From Planctomycetota bacterium (GTDB lineage: Bacteria; Planctomycetota; Phycisphaerae; UBA1845), in assembly GCA_016860685.1 (NCBI GenBank), contig BOJX01000009.1, positions 1-55,260 of the forward strand: a stretch of 55,260 nucleotides of DNA, given 5' to 3'. Below the pieces are notes generated by a model that searched no databases, was not told the origin of the DNA, and worked only from the letters and a program-made list of their open reading frames with translations. Each line of letters begins with the position of its first letter. Position 1 is the stretch's first letter. Made by a program: the position numbers and the translations under genes. Below, piece after piece: positions 19,779 to 28,827 of the stretch.

Positions 19779-20945
19779 TTGGAGCGCGCGGTGGGAGAGG
19801 GGCTTCACATTGTGTTTGCCGGAGGCGGGACAGGGGGTCATCTGTACCCCGCCCTTTCCGTTGCGCGTGAGTTGCGGCGGCGGGTACCGGGAGTGCGGAT
19901 CACGTTCTTCGGATCGGATCGACGGATTGACGAGACGGTTCTGGGAGGAGAGGGGTGCGAATTCGTGGCGCAGGCGCTGCCGCGTCTGGCGCGGGCGCCG
20001 TGGCGTTGGCCCGGGATACTGGCGAAACTGCGGGTCGCACAGGTCTCGTGCCGGCAGTGGATGACGACTTACTGTCCTGCGGTGGTGATCGGTAGCGGAG
20101 GGATGTCGAGCCTTCCGGCGATGCTGGAGGGGCGGCGGGCGGGTGCGGCGACGGTGTTATTCAATCCGGACGCACTGCCGGGGCGGGCGAACCGGTTTCT
20201 GTCCTCGCGCGTGGACCGGGTGCTGGTGCAGTGGGAGCAAAGTCGGGCGCATTTTCCGGTTGCGTCGAGGGTTGACGTGACGGGGTGTCCGGTGCGGGCG
20301 GAGTTTCTGAGCGAGGAGCGTCCGGATCCGGTGCGGTTCGGATTGAAGAGGGGCAAGCTCACGCTTCTGGTGACGGGAGCGTCGCTGGGGGCGCGGAGCG
20401 TCAACCGGGTAGTGACGGCCTGCCTGGATCGGATCGAGCGGCGCGGCGATCGGTGGCAGGTGCTTCACCTGACGGGTGAGGCGGATTACGCGGAGGTGAG
20501 GCGGGCGTACGCGGGCCGTGGGGTTCAGGCGACGGTGTTGTCGTTCACGCATGAGATGCCGTCGGCGCTGCGGCTGGCGGACCTGGTGGTTGCACGGGCG
20601 GGGGCGTCCACGCTGGCGGAGCTGACGATCGTGGGTCGCGCGTCGATTCTGATGCCCTACCCGCATCATCGCGACCAGCATCAACGTATGAACGCGGGCG
20701 TCCTTACGGACAGCGGTGCGGCGGAACTCGTGGATGACTGGGTGGATCCGCTGCGGAATACGGAGCGGTTTGGTGCTGTGTTGGAGACGTTGATGGACGA
20801 CGACGCGCGGCGGATGACGATGGCGGTTCGGGCGGCGCGTCTCGGGCGGCGTGACGCGGCGGATCGTGTTGCGGACGTTGTACTGGAATGCGCCGGCGCA
20901 CGCACATTGTCGAACCTGGATCGTGCGGAATCTGTGATGGTCTGA
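19779..20945 (+). CDS. murG: UDP-N-acetylglucosamine--N-acetylmuramyl-(pentapeptide) pyrophosphoryl-undecaprenol GlcNAc transferase MurG
   Basis: IVFAGGGTGGHLYPALSVARELRRR; RAGASTLAELTIVGRASILMPYPHHRDQHQRMNA. Confidence 0.93.
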   Translation: MERAVGEGLHIVFAGGGTGGHLYPALSVARELRRRVPGVRITFFGSDRRIDETVLGGEGCEFVAQALPRLARAPWRWPGILAKLRVAQVSCRQWMTTYCPAVVIGSGGMSSLPAMLEGRRAGAATVLFNPDALPGRANRFLSSRVDRVLVQWEQSRAHFPVASRVDVTGCPVRAEFLSEERPDPVRFGLKRGKLTLLVTGASLGARSVNRVVTACLDRIERRGDRWQVLHLTGEADYAEVRRAYAGRGVQATVLSFTHEMPSALRLADLVVARAGASTLAELTIVGRASILMPYPHHRDQHQRMNAGVLTDSGAAELVDDWVDPLRNTERFGAVLETLMDDDARRMTMAVRAARLGRRDAADRVADVVLECAGARTLSNLDRAESVMV

Positions 20946-21063
20946 TCGGCGCGTGCCCGATAGAAAGGGTTGCGCGCCTTACAATGCGCGGAGTTTTTCT
21001 GCTGAAGCGAGGATGCGACGAGGGAAAGCGGCAGGAGCCGCCGGGACCAGGGGAGGAGACCCG

Positions 21064-22473
21064 ATGCATTACCAGTTGAACACGATCGAGCAAAGGATGA
21101 ACTGGCAGGGCAAGCGGATTCACATGGTAGGCATCGGCGGCTGCGGCATGATGGGCGCGGCGTCGATCCTCGCGGAACTCGGCGCGCGGGTGAGCGGGAC
21201 GGACCGTCAGGGCTTCGAGGGCGTGGGCGAGCTGGTGCGTCGCGGGGTGAAGGTGGTGATCGGGCACGGGGCGGAGTTTGTGCCCGAGGGGGTGGATGTC
21301 GTGGTTCGGACGGCGGCGGCGCCTGCGGATCACGTGGAGGTTCGTGCGGCGGAATCCCGCGGAGCGGTGTGCCTGAAGTACGCGGAGCTGGTCGGGCAGT
21401 TCATGTGCGGACGGGTCGGGGTGTCGATCGCCGGGACGCACGGGAAGACGACGACGACGGCGATGACGGCGCACATTTTCCGGACGGCGGGGCTGTCGCC
21501 GACGTTCGTGGTGGGGGCGAAGTCGAGCCAGCTCGGGGGGAGCTCGGCGCTGGGCGAGGGGCCGCACTTCATCGTCGAGTCGTGCGAGTTCGACCGGTCC
21601 TTCCTTCAGTTCTACCCTTACTACGCAACGATCCTGAACATCGAGAAGGATCATTTCGACTGTTTTCCGAAGCTTGAAGATCTGGTCGAGGCGTTCGGGC
21701 AATTCGCCCGGCAGGTGCATCCGCAGGGGCGGCTGCTGGTTCGGGCGGAGGACGCCCTGGCGCGGGAGGCGGCGGGTGAGACGACCGCGCGGCTGGAGAC
21801 GTTCGGACTGACGGACGACGCGGATTGGCGAGCGGAGGGGCTGGTGGGTTGCCGCGGGGCGTTTGCGTTCACGGTCGTATACCGGGGGCGGCGCGTGCTG
21901 ACGACGCATTTGAAGGTGTTGGGCGAGCATAACGTTACGAACGCGCTGTCGGCGGCGGCGGTGTCGATCCACGCGGGGGTTTCGCCCGAGGCGGTGGCGG
22001 AGGCGCTGGCGACCTTCGAGGGGGCGCAGCGGCGGATGACGTTCAAAGGCGTCCCGCGCGGGGTGACGATCGTGGATGATTATGCGCATCACCCGACGGA
22101 GATTCGCGTCACGATCGATGCGGTGAAGCGGTCGTGCGATCCGCGTCGGACGTGGGTGATCTTCCAGCCGCATCAGTTCTGCCGGACGAAGTACCTGCTG
22201 GAGGATTTCGCGCGATCGTTCGACGCGGCGGACGAGGTGATCGTTCCGGATGTGTACGACGCGCGTTCGGAAGGGGGGATCGAGCGGGATGTCAGCTCGG
22301 GGACGCTGGTGGCGCGGATGCGCGAGCGCGGGGTGCGCGTCCGGCATGTGCCGCAGCTTAAGGAAGTGACGGAAGTGGTGGCGCCGGAGCTGGCGGCGGG
22401 GGATCTGGTGCTGACGTTGGGCGCCGGGGACGTCTGGAAGGTGGCGGATGAGCTGGTGGCGAGGATGGCGTGA
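21064..22473 (+). CDS. murC: UDP-N-acetylmuramate--L-alanine ligase MurC
   Basis: RIHMVGIGGCGMMGAASILAELGARVSGTDRQ; GTHGKTTTTAMTA; VDDYAHHPTEIRVTI; strong SD (GGGGAGGAG) before ATG 21064. Confidence 0.93.
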   Translation: MHYQLNTIEQRMNWQGKRIHMVGIGGCGMMGAASILAELGARVSGTDRQGFEGVGELVRRGVKVVIGHGAEFVPEGVDVVVRTAAAPADHVEVRAAESRGAVCLKYAELVGQFMCGRVGVSIAGTHGKTTTTAMTAHIFRTAGLSPTFVVGAKSSQLGGSSALGEGPHFIVESCEFDRSFLQFYPYYATILNIEKDHFDCFPKLEDLVEAFGQFARQVHPQGRLLVRAEDALAREAAGETTARLETFGLTDDADWRAEGLVGCRGAFAFTVVYRGRRVLTTHLKVLGEHNVTNALSAAAVSIHAGVSPEAVAEALATFEGAQRRMTFKGVPRGVTIVDDYAHHPTEIRVTIDAVKRSCDPRRTWVIFQPHQFCRTKYLLEDFARSFDAADEVIVPDVYDARSEGGIERDVSSGTLVARMRERGVRVRHVPQLKEVTEVVAPELAAGDLVLTLGAGDVWKVADELVARMA

Positions 22474-23326
22474 TCGCATCGAGACGGATGCTCCGCTGGG
22501 TGCGCGGACGTGGTACCGGATCGGCGGACGGGCGAAGTGGCTGGCGCATCCGAGTGATGCGGAAAGCCTGTCGCGGTTGATGTCGGCGGTCGCTGCCGAG
22601 GGCGTGCTCTGGAGGGTGCTGGGGCGCGGCGCGAACGTGCTGGTCCGTGACGAGGGTTTCGACGGCGTCGTCATCGTTCTGGATGCTCCGGCGTTTACGA
22701 AGATGACATTTGAGGATGCTTCGGTGTGCGTCGGGGGCGGGGCGGACCTGATGAAGCTCTGCAAGGCGTGTTGCCAGCGCGGGTTGTCGGGGTTGGAAGG
22801 GCTGGCGGCGATCCCGGCGAGCGTCGGCGGGGCGGTGCGGATGAACGCGGGGGGCCGGTACGGCGAGTTCGGCGACCGGGTCCGGAGCATCAGCGTAGTG
22901 GAGACGGGCGGTGCGTTGCGCGACCTGTCTCGGGAGGACGTCGGGTTCGGATACCGGACGTGGGGGCTGGGGCGCGCGGTCGTGACGGAGGTGGTGATGG
23001 ATCTTGTCCGCGACGATCCGGTGCGGGTGCGCGGGCGGTTCAAGGAATACTGGCGGTTGAAACGGGCGACGCAACCGGTGGGCGAGCGCAGCGCGGGCTG
23101 CGTTTTCAAGAACCCTCCCGGCGCGTCGGCCGGAAGGATGATCGACGAGGCCGGGCTGAAAGGCGAGCGCTGCGGCGGGGCGCAGGTCTCACCGCGGCAT
23201 GCGAATTTCATCGTGGCGTCGGCGGACGCGCGGGCGTCGGACGTGTTGGCGCTGGCGCAGCGCATGCGTGATCGGGTGCGCGAGCAGTTCGGAGTTGAGC
23301 TGGAGCAGGAGATGGAGGTGTGGTGA
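22448..23326 (+). CDS. murB: UDP-N-acetylmuramate dehydrogenase MurB
   Basis: RTWYRIGGRAKWLAHPSD; GRGANVLVRDEGFDGVVI; GLAAIPASVGGAVRMNAGGRYGE; SAGCVFKNPPGASAGRMIDEAGLKG. Confidence 0.93.
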   Translation: MSWWRGWRDRIETDAPLGARTWYRIGGRAKWLAHPSDAESLSRLMSAVAAEGVLWRVLGRGANVLVRDEGFDGVVIVLDAPAFTKMTFEDASVCVGGGADLMKLCKACCQRGLSGLEGLAAIPASVGGAVRMNAGGRYGEFGDRVRSISVVETGGALRDLSREDVGFGYRTWGLGRAVVTEVVMDLVRDDPVRVRGRFKEYWRLKRATQPVGERSAGCVFKNPPGASAGRMIDEAGLKGERCGGAQVSPRHANFIVASADARASDVLALAQRMRDRVREQFGVELEQEMEVW

Positions 23327-23363
23327 CGCCGCACCCGCGTTTTTTTCCGGGGGAGAGAAGCGG

Positions 23364-24353
23364 ATGAAGTCGATCGGAAGCGGGGGCGTGGGGCGTGGTC
23401 CGCTGCGCGTGACGGTGCTGGCGGGGGGCGTCGGAGTCGAGCGGGAGGTGAGCCTTCAAAGCGGGGCCGGCGTGTTCGAGGCGATGAGGCGGCTCGGGCA
23501 TCACGCCGCGCTTTGCGACATCGGTCCGGACGATCTTTCAGCGCTGGATGAGCCGGCGGATTTCGTTTTCATTGCATTGCACGGGGAGTTCGGCGAAGAC
23601 GGCCGGTTGCAGCGGGAGCTGGATCGTCGCGGGCTGCCTTATTGCGGGAGCGGCGCGGAAGCGTCGGCGGCTGCGTTCAACAAGGTGACGGCGAAGCGGC
23701 GGTTTGCCGCGGCCGGCGTGCCGACGCCGGCGTACGTGGTGGCGACGGCGAACGTTTTCGACGACGCGGTGGCGTGGATGCATCCGCCGTGCGTGGTGAA
23801 ACCGTCTGCGTCGGGCAGCAGCGTGGGAACCAGCATTCCGAAGGACCGCACGTCGCTCGCCGCGGCGGTGCGCGAGCGGATTGAGGCAGAGGGGGAGGCG
23901 CTGATCGAGCAGTACATTCGCGGACCGGAACTGACGGTCGGCGTTCTGGGCGAGACGGCGCTGCCGGTGTGCCAGATCCGCACGAAGCGGGAGTTCTACG
24001 ACTACCAGGCGAAGTACATCGACGACGACACGGAGTATCTTTTTGACGTTGATCTGCCCGGAGAGTTGCTGGCGCATGTGCAGCGGCTGAGCCTGGCGGC
24101 ACACCGGGCGCTGGGTTGCGAGGTGTTCTCGCGGGTGGACTGGATGATCGACCGGGAGAGCGGGTCGCCCTTTGCGCTCGAAGTGAACACGATCCCGGGG
24201 TTCACGAGTCATTCGCTGCTGCCGAAGGCGGCGGCGCGCGTCGGGATCACGTTCGACGGACTTGTGCAGCGGATCGTGGACGAGTCGCTGGACCGGTGGG
24301 AGGCGCGGCGATGCGACGGTCCGACGACAGTTCGGCGGGCGGTGGCGGTCTGA
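23364..24353 (+). CDS. ddl: D-alanine--D-alanine ligase
   Basis: VTVLAGGVGVEREVSLQSG; FIALHGEFGEDGRLQRELDRRGLPYCGSGAEASAAAFNK; KPSASGSSVG; EVNTIPGFTSHSLLPKAA. Confidence 0.93.
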   Translation: MKSIGSGGVGRGPLRVTVLAGGVGVEREVSLQSGAGVFEAMRRLGHHAALCDIGPDDLSALDEPADFVFIALHGEFGEDGRLQRELDRRGLPYCGSGAEASAAAFNKVTAKRRFAAAGVPTPAYVVATANVFDDAVAWMHPPCVVKPSASGSSVGTSIPKDRTSLAAAVRERIEAEGEALIEQYIRGPELTVGVLGETALPVCQIRTKREFYDYQAKYIDDDTEYLFDVDLPGELLAHVQRLSLAAHRALGCEVFSRVDWMIDRESGSPFALEVNTIPGFTSHSLLPKAAARVGITFDGLVQRIVDESLDRWEARRCDGPTTVRRAVAV

Positions 24354-24437
24354 CGGGTTTCGTTCAGGCTGGATGTTGCGGACACGGCGAGGGTTGCGTC
24401 CTGCGGCGACGAGCAAGAAGAGGGGTTGCGAATTCAT

Positions 24438-24517
24438 CGGAGCAGGGCGAAAGAAGAACGTTTCCTGACCTTTGACATCGCTGCGCGACGTCAAGGGCAG
24501 GCGGGTGCGGCTCGGTT
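24438..24517 (+). repeat. dispersed structured repeat, copy 1 (ddl-ftsQ interval)
   Basis: CGGAG...TTCCTGACCTTTGACATCGCTGCGCGACGTCAAGGGCAGGCGGGTGCGGCTCGGTT; ungapped match to 27784-27863 with about 15 mismatches in 80 nt (hand alignment). Confidence 0.75.
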
Positions 24518-24548
24518 TTGAAGCCGGGTTCGAGGGATTCACCGGGGC

Positions 24549-25427
24549 ATGAGCACACGAAAGAAGAAAAAAACAGCGCCATCAGAATCCCGGACGGGGT
24601 GGTTGCATCGGGCGTGGGCGGTCTCGCGCGGTGCGGTCGGCCGCATGTTGGCGGTAGGGGGGCTTCTCGCGACGGCTGCGGGGGCGCTGGCGATCGTTGA
24701 GCGGACGGTCGAGGCCGAGATCGCGTCCAGGGCGCGGGCGAAGTGGGTTTTCGAGGGCGTTCCGGCGCGGGTCAGTGACCTGGTGACGGAGGATCTGACA
24801 AAGCGGCTGGAGGGGCTGAGCGCGCGGGACTGGACCGATCCGCGGTTGTGTTCCGAGGCGGCGCAGGTGGCTGGACAAAGTCCGTGGGTCAGCGAGGTTC
24901 GCCGGGTTCGGCGGGTCTCGGACGGAACGATCCGGATCGAGCTGGCGTGTCTTGAACCTTTTGCGATGGTGGACGCGGGGAACGGGTATGCGCTGGTGGA
25001 TCGCGACGGCGTTCGCCTTCCCGGGTTGTACGCGTTTCATCAGACGTGGAAGCTGATTCAGGGGGTGGCGGCGGTGCCTCCGGACGCGGGGCGGCGCTGG
25101 GACGGCGCGGACCTTCACGCCGCCTTGAGCCTTCTTGCGCGACTGAAGCGTGAGGCTTTCGCCGATCAGATCACGGCGGTTCTCGTTCACAACTTTTCCG
25201 GGCGCAACAACCCGCTGACGGCGCATATTGAGCTGGCGACGGACCGGGCTGGCGGGCGCATCCGGTGGGGGTCCGCGCCGGGGAGCGAGCTGATTGAGAA
25301 CTCCGTCGAGGAAAAGCTGGCGCTGCTGCGGGCGAATCATCGCCTGACCGGGCGGGCCGACGCCGGGTATCCGGTCATTGACATCGTGACCTACCCGGAT
25401 CGTTTCGTCATCCCGGGTACCGAGTAA
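24549..25427 (+). CDS. ftsQ: FtsQ/DivIB-like cell division protein
   Basis: Single N-terminal TM; SPWVSEVRRVRRVSDGTIRIELACLEPFAMVDAGNGYALVDRDGVRLP is FtsQ-like; last gene of the dcw cluster. Confidence 0.75.
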   Translation: MSTRKKKKTAPSESRTGWLHRAWAVSRGAVGRMLAVGGLLATAAGALAIVERTVEAEIASRARAKWVFEGVPARVSDLVTEDLTKRLEGLSARDWTDPRLCSEAAQVAGQSPWVSEVRRVRRVSDGTIRIELACLEPFAMVDAGNGYALVDRDGVRLPGLYAFHQTWKLIQGVAAVPPDAGRRWDGADLHAALSLLARLKREAFADQITAVLVHNFSGRNNPLTAHIELATDRAGGRIRWGSAPGSELIENSVEEKLALLRANHRLTGRADAGYPVIDIVTYPDRFVIPGTE

Positions 25428-25446
25428 CGCCGCACCGGCGTCTTTC
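25427..25446 (+). terminator. weak hairpin terminator candidate at the end of the dcw cluster
   Basis: ACGCCG-CAC-CGGCGT followed by CTTTCC, abutting the ftsQ stop codon. Confidence 0.4.
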
Positions 25447-25541
25447 CGGGCTGAGTCCCGCCCCGGATCAGGGGCGAGGGATCGCCGGACTCGCTTTCCC
25501 GTGGCGTCCTGGCGGGGTTGCACGGGGCGAAACTGCGCCAG

Positions 25542-25569
25542 TTGCAGCCTGCGGACCCTCACGTATAAT
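25542..25569 (+). promoter_or_regulatory. candidate sigma70-type promoter for rpmI-rplT
   Basis: TTGCAG (25542-25547), 16-bp spacer, TATAAT (25564-25569), about 50 bp upstream of the rpmI ATG. Confidence 0.6.
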
Positions 25570-25617
25570 GCCCGGCCCGCCGGTCAGTCGACCGCGCAGG
25601 TGGGGGATGGGTGACGT

Positions 25618-25815
25618 ATGCCTAAGATGAAGACCCACAAGGGTTTAAAAAAGCGGATTAAGATCACGGCCAACGGCAAGGTCAAGCACAAGCGCCCGAA
25701 CGCGAGCCACCTGATGAGCGGGAAGAGCGGAGACCGGGTGCGTCGCTTGCGCAAGGACGCCGTCCTGAACAACGTGATTTCCAAGAACATCAGGATTCAG
25801 ATGGGCAAGGCGTAG
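25618..25815 (+). CDS. rpmI: 50S ribosomal protein L35
   Basis: MPKMKTHKGLKKRIKITANGKVKHKRPNASHLMSGKS... Confidence 0.96.
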   Translation: MPKMKTHKGLKKRIKITANGKVKHKRPNASHLMSGKSGDRVRRLRKDAVLNNVISKNIRIQMGKA

Positions 25816-25874
25816 GCCTGGCCGGCGCATACCGGGTGGCGAGTCCGGCGTGCAGCACACAGGAGGATTGAGCA

Positions 25875-26249
25875 ATGCCTAGAGCAAGGATGGGTGCGGC
25901 CAGTCACCGGCGGAAACGCCGGACGCTGAACGACGCCAAGGGATATCGGTCAGCGCGAAGCAAATGTTTCCGGTTGGCGAAGGAGGCGGTCATCCGTGCG
26001 GGGGTTTACGCCTTCCGGGATCGCCGCCGTCGCAAGCGGGATTTCCGCTCGCTGTGGATCACGCGGCTGACGGCGGCGTGTGAGGCGCGCGGGATCAAGT
26101 ACAGCCGGTTCATCCGCGCGATGCAAGGCGCGGGCATCGAGCTGAACCGCAAGATGCTCAGCGAGATTGCGATCCACGCTCCGGCGGATTTCGACGCGAT
26201 CGTCGAAGCCGTCCGCAAGCATCTGCCGAAGGATCGCGCGGTTGCGTGA
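25875..26249 (+). CDS. rplT: 50S ribosomal protein L20
   Basis: RRKRRTLNDAKGYRSARSKCFRLAKEAVIRAGVYAFRDRRRRKRDFRSLWITRLTAACEARGIKYSRFI. Confidence 0.96.
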   Translation: MPRARMGAASHRRKRRTLNDAKGYRSARSKCFRLAKEAVIRAGVYAFRDRRRRKRDFRSLWITRLTAACEARGIKYSRFIRAMQGAGIELNRKMLSEIAIHAPADFDAIVEAVRKHLPKDRAVA

Positions 26250-26300
26250 TGGTGGACGTGGGAGCGGGCGATCAGCGCCCCTGTGATGAAAGAAATTACG

Positions 26301-26332
26301 AAGACCCGACGCTGACCGGCGCCGGGTCTTTT
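26301..26332 (+). terminator. Rho-independent terminator after rplT
   Basis: AAGACCCG (26301-26308) pairs with CGGGTCTT (26323-26330), followed by TT. Confidence 0.7.
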
Positions 26333-26435
26333 CGTTGATGGAGCGCTCGTTGTGGGTGGGACGCGCCGGTAGCGACGACCCCTTCTCCGGAAACGGCGTT
26401 TGACCGCATGTGAGGTGCGGTCATCATAGGCGGGC

Positions 26436-27764
26436 ATGACGCCGCCGGACCAGGCCGATCGCATCACCGCGGAGGATCTCCGCCCGGTGTGGACTGCGCT
26501 GGATCCGGAGGAGCGGGCGGAGGCGTTCCGCCTGCTGACGCCGGAGGACGGCGACGATCTTTTTCAGGGGCTGTCCACGCTGGATCAGGTCGAAGTGCTG
26601 CGAGCGCTGTCGCCCGGAGAGCGACGACTCTGGGTCCGCGCGCTGGCGCCGGACGACGCGGCGGACCTGCTTCAGGAAATGCCTGCCGAGGAGAGGCAGG
26701 TCTGGCTGGACCTGCTCGACGAAAGCACGCGGCGCGAGGTGAAGGTTCTGCTGGCGTACGCGGAGGACGAGGCCGGCGGTCTGATGAGTCCGCGCTTCGC
26801 CCGCATCCGGGCGGATATGACGGTGGATGAGGCGATCGGCTACCTGCGACGTCAGATCCAGGCCCACCTCGAGACGATCTACTACGCGTACATTCTCGAT
26901 CAGCAGCAGCGCCTGGCGGGCGTCGTCAGCCTGCGCGAGTTGTTCGCGGCGCGGGGCGTCGCTCCGGTCGCCGACGTGATGCACCGCGACGTCATCAGCG
27001 TTCCGGAGAACATGGACCAGGAGCAGGTGGCGGGCGTCTTCGCGGAGCATGACCTCGTGGCGATCCCGGTGGTGGACGCCGAGGGCCGCATGAAGGGCAT
27101 CGTCACGGTGGACGACATCGTCGACGTGGTTCAGGAGGAGGCGACGGAGGACATCCAGAAGATCGGCGGTATGCAGGCGCTGGACGCGCCGTATCTTCAA
27201 ACCGGTTTCCTGCCGATGCTGAAGAAGCGCGCCGGGTGGCTGGCGTTCCTTTTTGTCAGCGGGATGCTGACGACGGTGACCCTGGACCACTTTCAGGCGG
27301 AAATCGTGCAGGCGGGAGTGCTGGCGGTGTTCATGCCGCTGATCATCGCCAGCGGGGGCAACTCCGGGTCGCAGGCGTCGACGCTGGTGATCCGCGCGAT
27401 GGCGCTGGAGGAGGTGAAGTTGCGCGACTGGTGGCGCGTCGTGCGGCGGGAAATGCTTTTCGGCGTGGCGCTGGGGGTGATCCTCGCCGTGCTGGGTCTG
27501 GTGCGGATCGGGCTGACTCAGGTGGTTTCGGGCGGATACGGTCCGTATCAACTGGTGCTCGCGCTGAGCGTGTCGCTGAGCCTGGTGGGGGTGGTGGTCT
27601 GGGGGACGATCTGCGGGTCGATGCTGCCGTTTGTGCTGCGGCGCCTCGGGCTGGACCCGGCGAGCGCGTCGGCGCCCTTCGTGGCTACGCTGGTGGACGT
27701 GGCGGGGCTGCTGATCTACTTCAGCGTCGCGCGGGCGCTGCTGGGAAACATGCCGGCGGGATAG
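26436..27764 (+). CDS. mgtE: magnesium transporter MgtE
   Basis: MgtE N-domain (LTPEDGDDLFQGLSTLDQVEVLRAL), CBS pair, TM region with ASGGNSGSQASTLVIRAMALEEV. Confidence 0.93.
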   Translation: MTPPDQADRITAEDLRPVWTALDPEERAEAFRLLTPEDGDDLFQGLSTLDQVEVLRALSPGERRLWVRALAPDDAADLLQEMPAEERQVWLDLLDESTRREVKVLLAYAEDEAGGLMSPRFARIRADMTVDEAIGYLRRQIQAHLETIYYAYILDQQQRLAGVVSLRELFAARGVAPVADVMHRDVISVPENMDQEQVAGVFAEHDLVAIPVVDAEGRMKGIVTVDDIVDVVQEEATEDIQKIGGMQALDAPYLQTGFLPMLKKRAGWLAFLFVSGMLTTVTLDHFQAEIVQAGVLAVFMPLIIASGGNSGSQASTLVIRAMALEEVKLRDWWRVVRREMLFGVALGVILAVLGLVRIGLTQVVSGGYGPYQLVLALSVSLSLVGVVVWGTICGSMLPFVLRRLGLDPASASAPFVATLVDVAGLLIYFSVARALLGNMPAG

Positions 27765-27783
27765 GGCGGCGTTTCAAGACCTT

Positions 27784-27863
27784 CGGAGTTGAGGGTAAAA
27801 AGAGCGCTTCCTGACCCTTGACCTCGCATCGCCACGTCAAGGGCAGGCGGGCGCGACTCGGTT
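27784..27863 (+). repeat. dispersed structured repeat, copy 2 (downstream of mgtE)
   Basis: CGGAG...TTCCTGACCCTTGACCTCGCATCGCCACGTCAAGGGCAGGCGGGCGCGACTCGGTT; matches 24438-24517. Confidence 0.75.
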
Positions 27864-27920
27864 AGGGCGTTGCGTCGAAGCCCGATCCGTCGACGTGTCA
27901 GCGTCGCCCGCGCCCGATCA

Positions 27921-28004
27921 TGCCCGGAAGAGGACTCGAACCTCCACACCCTTGCGGGTACATGGCCCTCAACCATGCGCGTCTGCCAGTTCCGCCACCC
28001 GGGC
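27921..28004 (-). tRNA. tRNA-Leu (anticodon GAG)
   Basis: Minus strand GCCCGGGTGGCGGAACTGGCAGACGCGCATGGTTGAGGGCCATGTACCCGCAAGGGTGTGGAGGTTCGAGTCCTCTTCCGGGCA: acceptor pairing, D-arm, CATGG/CCATG anticodon stem, long variable arm, GTTCGAGTC T-loop; CCA not encoded. Confidence 0.95.
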
Positions 28005-28190
28005 GTCGCAGATCGGTTTTTTTCACAATGACCGGGGCTGACGCGCCGTCCACCGCGAAAGATCGGTTTCTTACCGCGCCGCGCCACACGCGCCAAGTTT
28101 ACGGAATCTGCCGGGAAGTCCGGCTGGCGGACGGGCGGCGCGGGTCCGCCTCGGGTTTGCGTCCGGTGTGGTTCGTCGCGTTGATGAGAA

Positions 28191-28676
28191 TCAGTAAGAC
28201 AGCCCGTTGCGCCGGACGTGGACATACGGGGCGCGGGCCGAATCCCCGAGCGCCGCAATGACCTGCCCCGCAAAGACCACGTGGTCGCCGGTCTCCAGCC
28301 GTCCGCAGACTCGGCAGCCCAGCGCGGACGCGCCCTCCGAAAGCGTCGGACCGAATTCCGTGTCGTCCACGGTCCATCCGGTGAAGGCATCCTCCTCCGG
28401 CGAGAACCCGCGGCCGAAATGCTTGAACCACGCGGTCGAGCAGGATTCCGCGGCGACGTTCAGCACGAACGCGGAGGAAGCCTCAATGAGCGACTGCACC
28501 GGTCGACCGCGCCGCACCGCCACCGTGACGACCGGCGGATCGAACGACGCCTGCTGAAACCAGGACGCCAACATTCCGGTGCGTCGTCCGGCGTGAGCGG
28601 CGGTCAGGATTCCCGCGCCGCTGGGGATGCGCCCCAGCGCTGCGGCGACGGCGTCTCGTTCCGAGGAAAGCGGCAT
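28191..28676 (-). CDS. flavin reductase family protein
   Basis: GILTAAHAGRRTGMLASWFQQASFDPPVVTVAVRRG; FVLNV; FMN-binding split-barrel pattern. Confidence 0.8.
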   Translation of the reverse strand: MPLSSERDAVAAALGRIPSGAGILTAAHAGRRTGMLASWFQQASFDPPVVTVAVRRGRPVQSLIEASSAFVLNVAAESCSTAWFKHFGRGFSPEEDAFTGWTVDDTEFGPTLSEGASALGCRVCGRLETGDHVVFAGQVIAALGDSARAPYVHVRRNGLSY

Positions 28677-28827
28677 ACGTGTTCAGCCCCTGTCGAGGAT
28701 TGAATGAGCGGTGCGGCGGCGTCGCCGGGCGACCTCTGGCGAAGCATGCCCGCCCCCGGCCGCCGCACGCCCCTGGGTGTCCCCGCGTCACGAGCGAATT
28801 GTCACCCGGCGCAGCCGTGACGACAGG

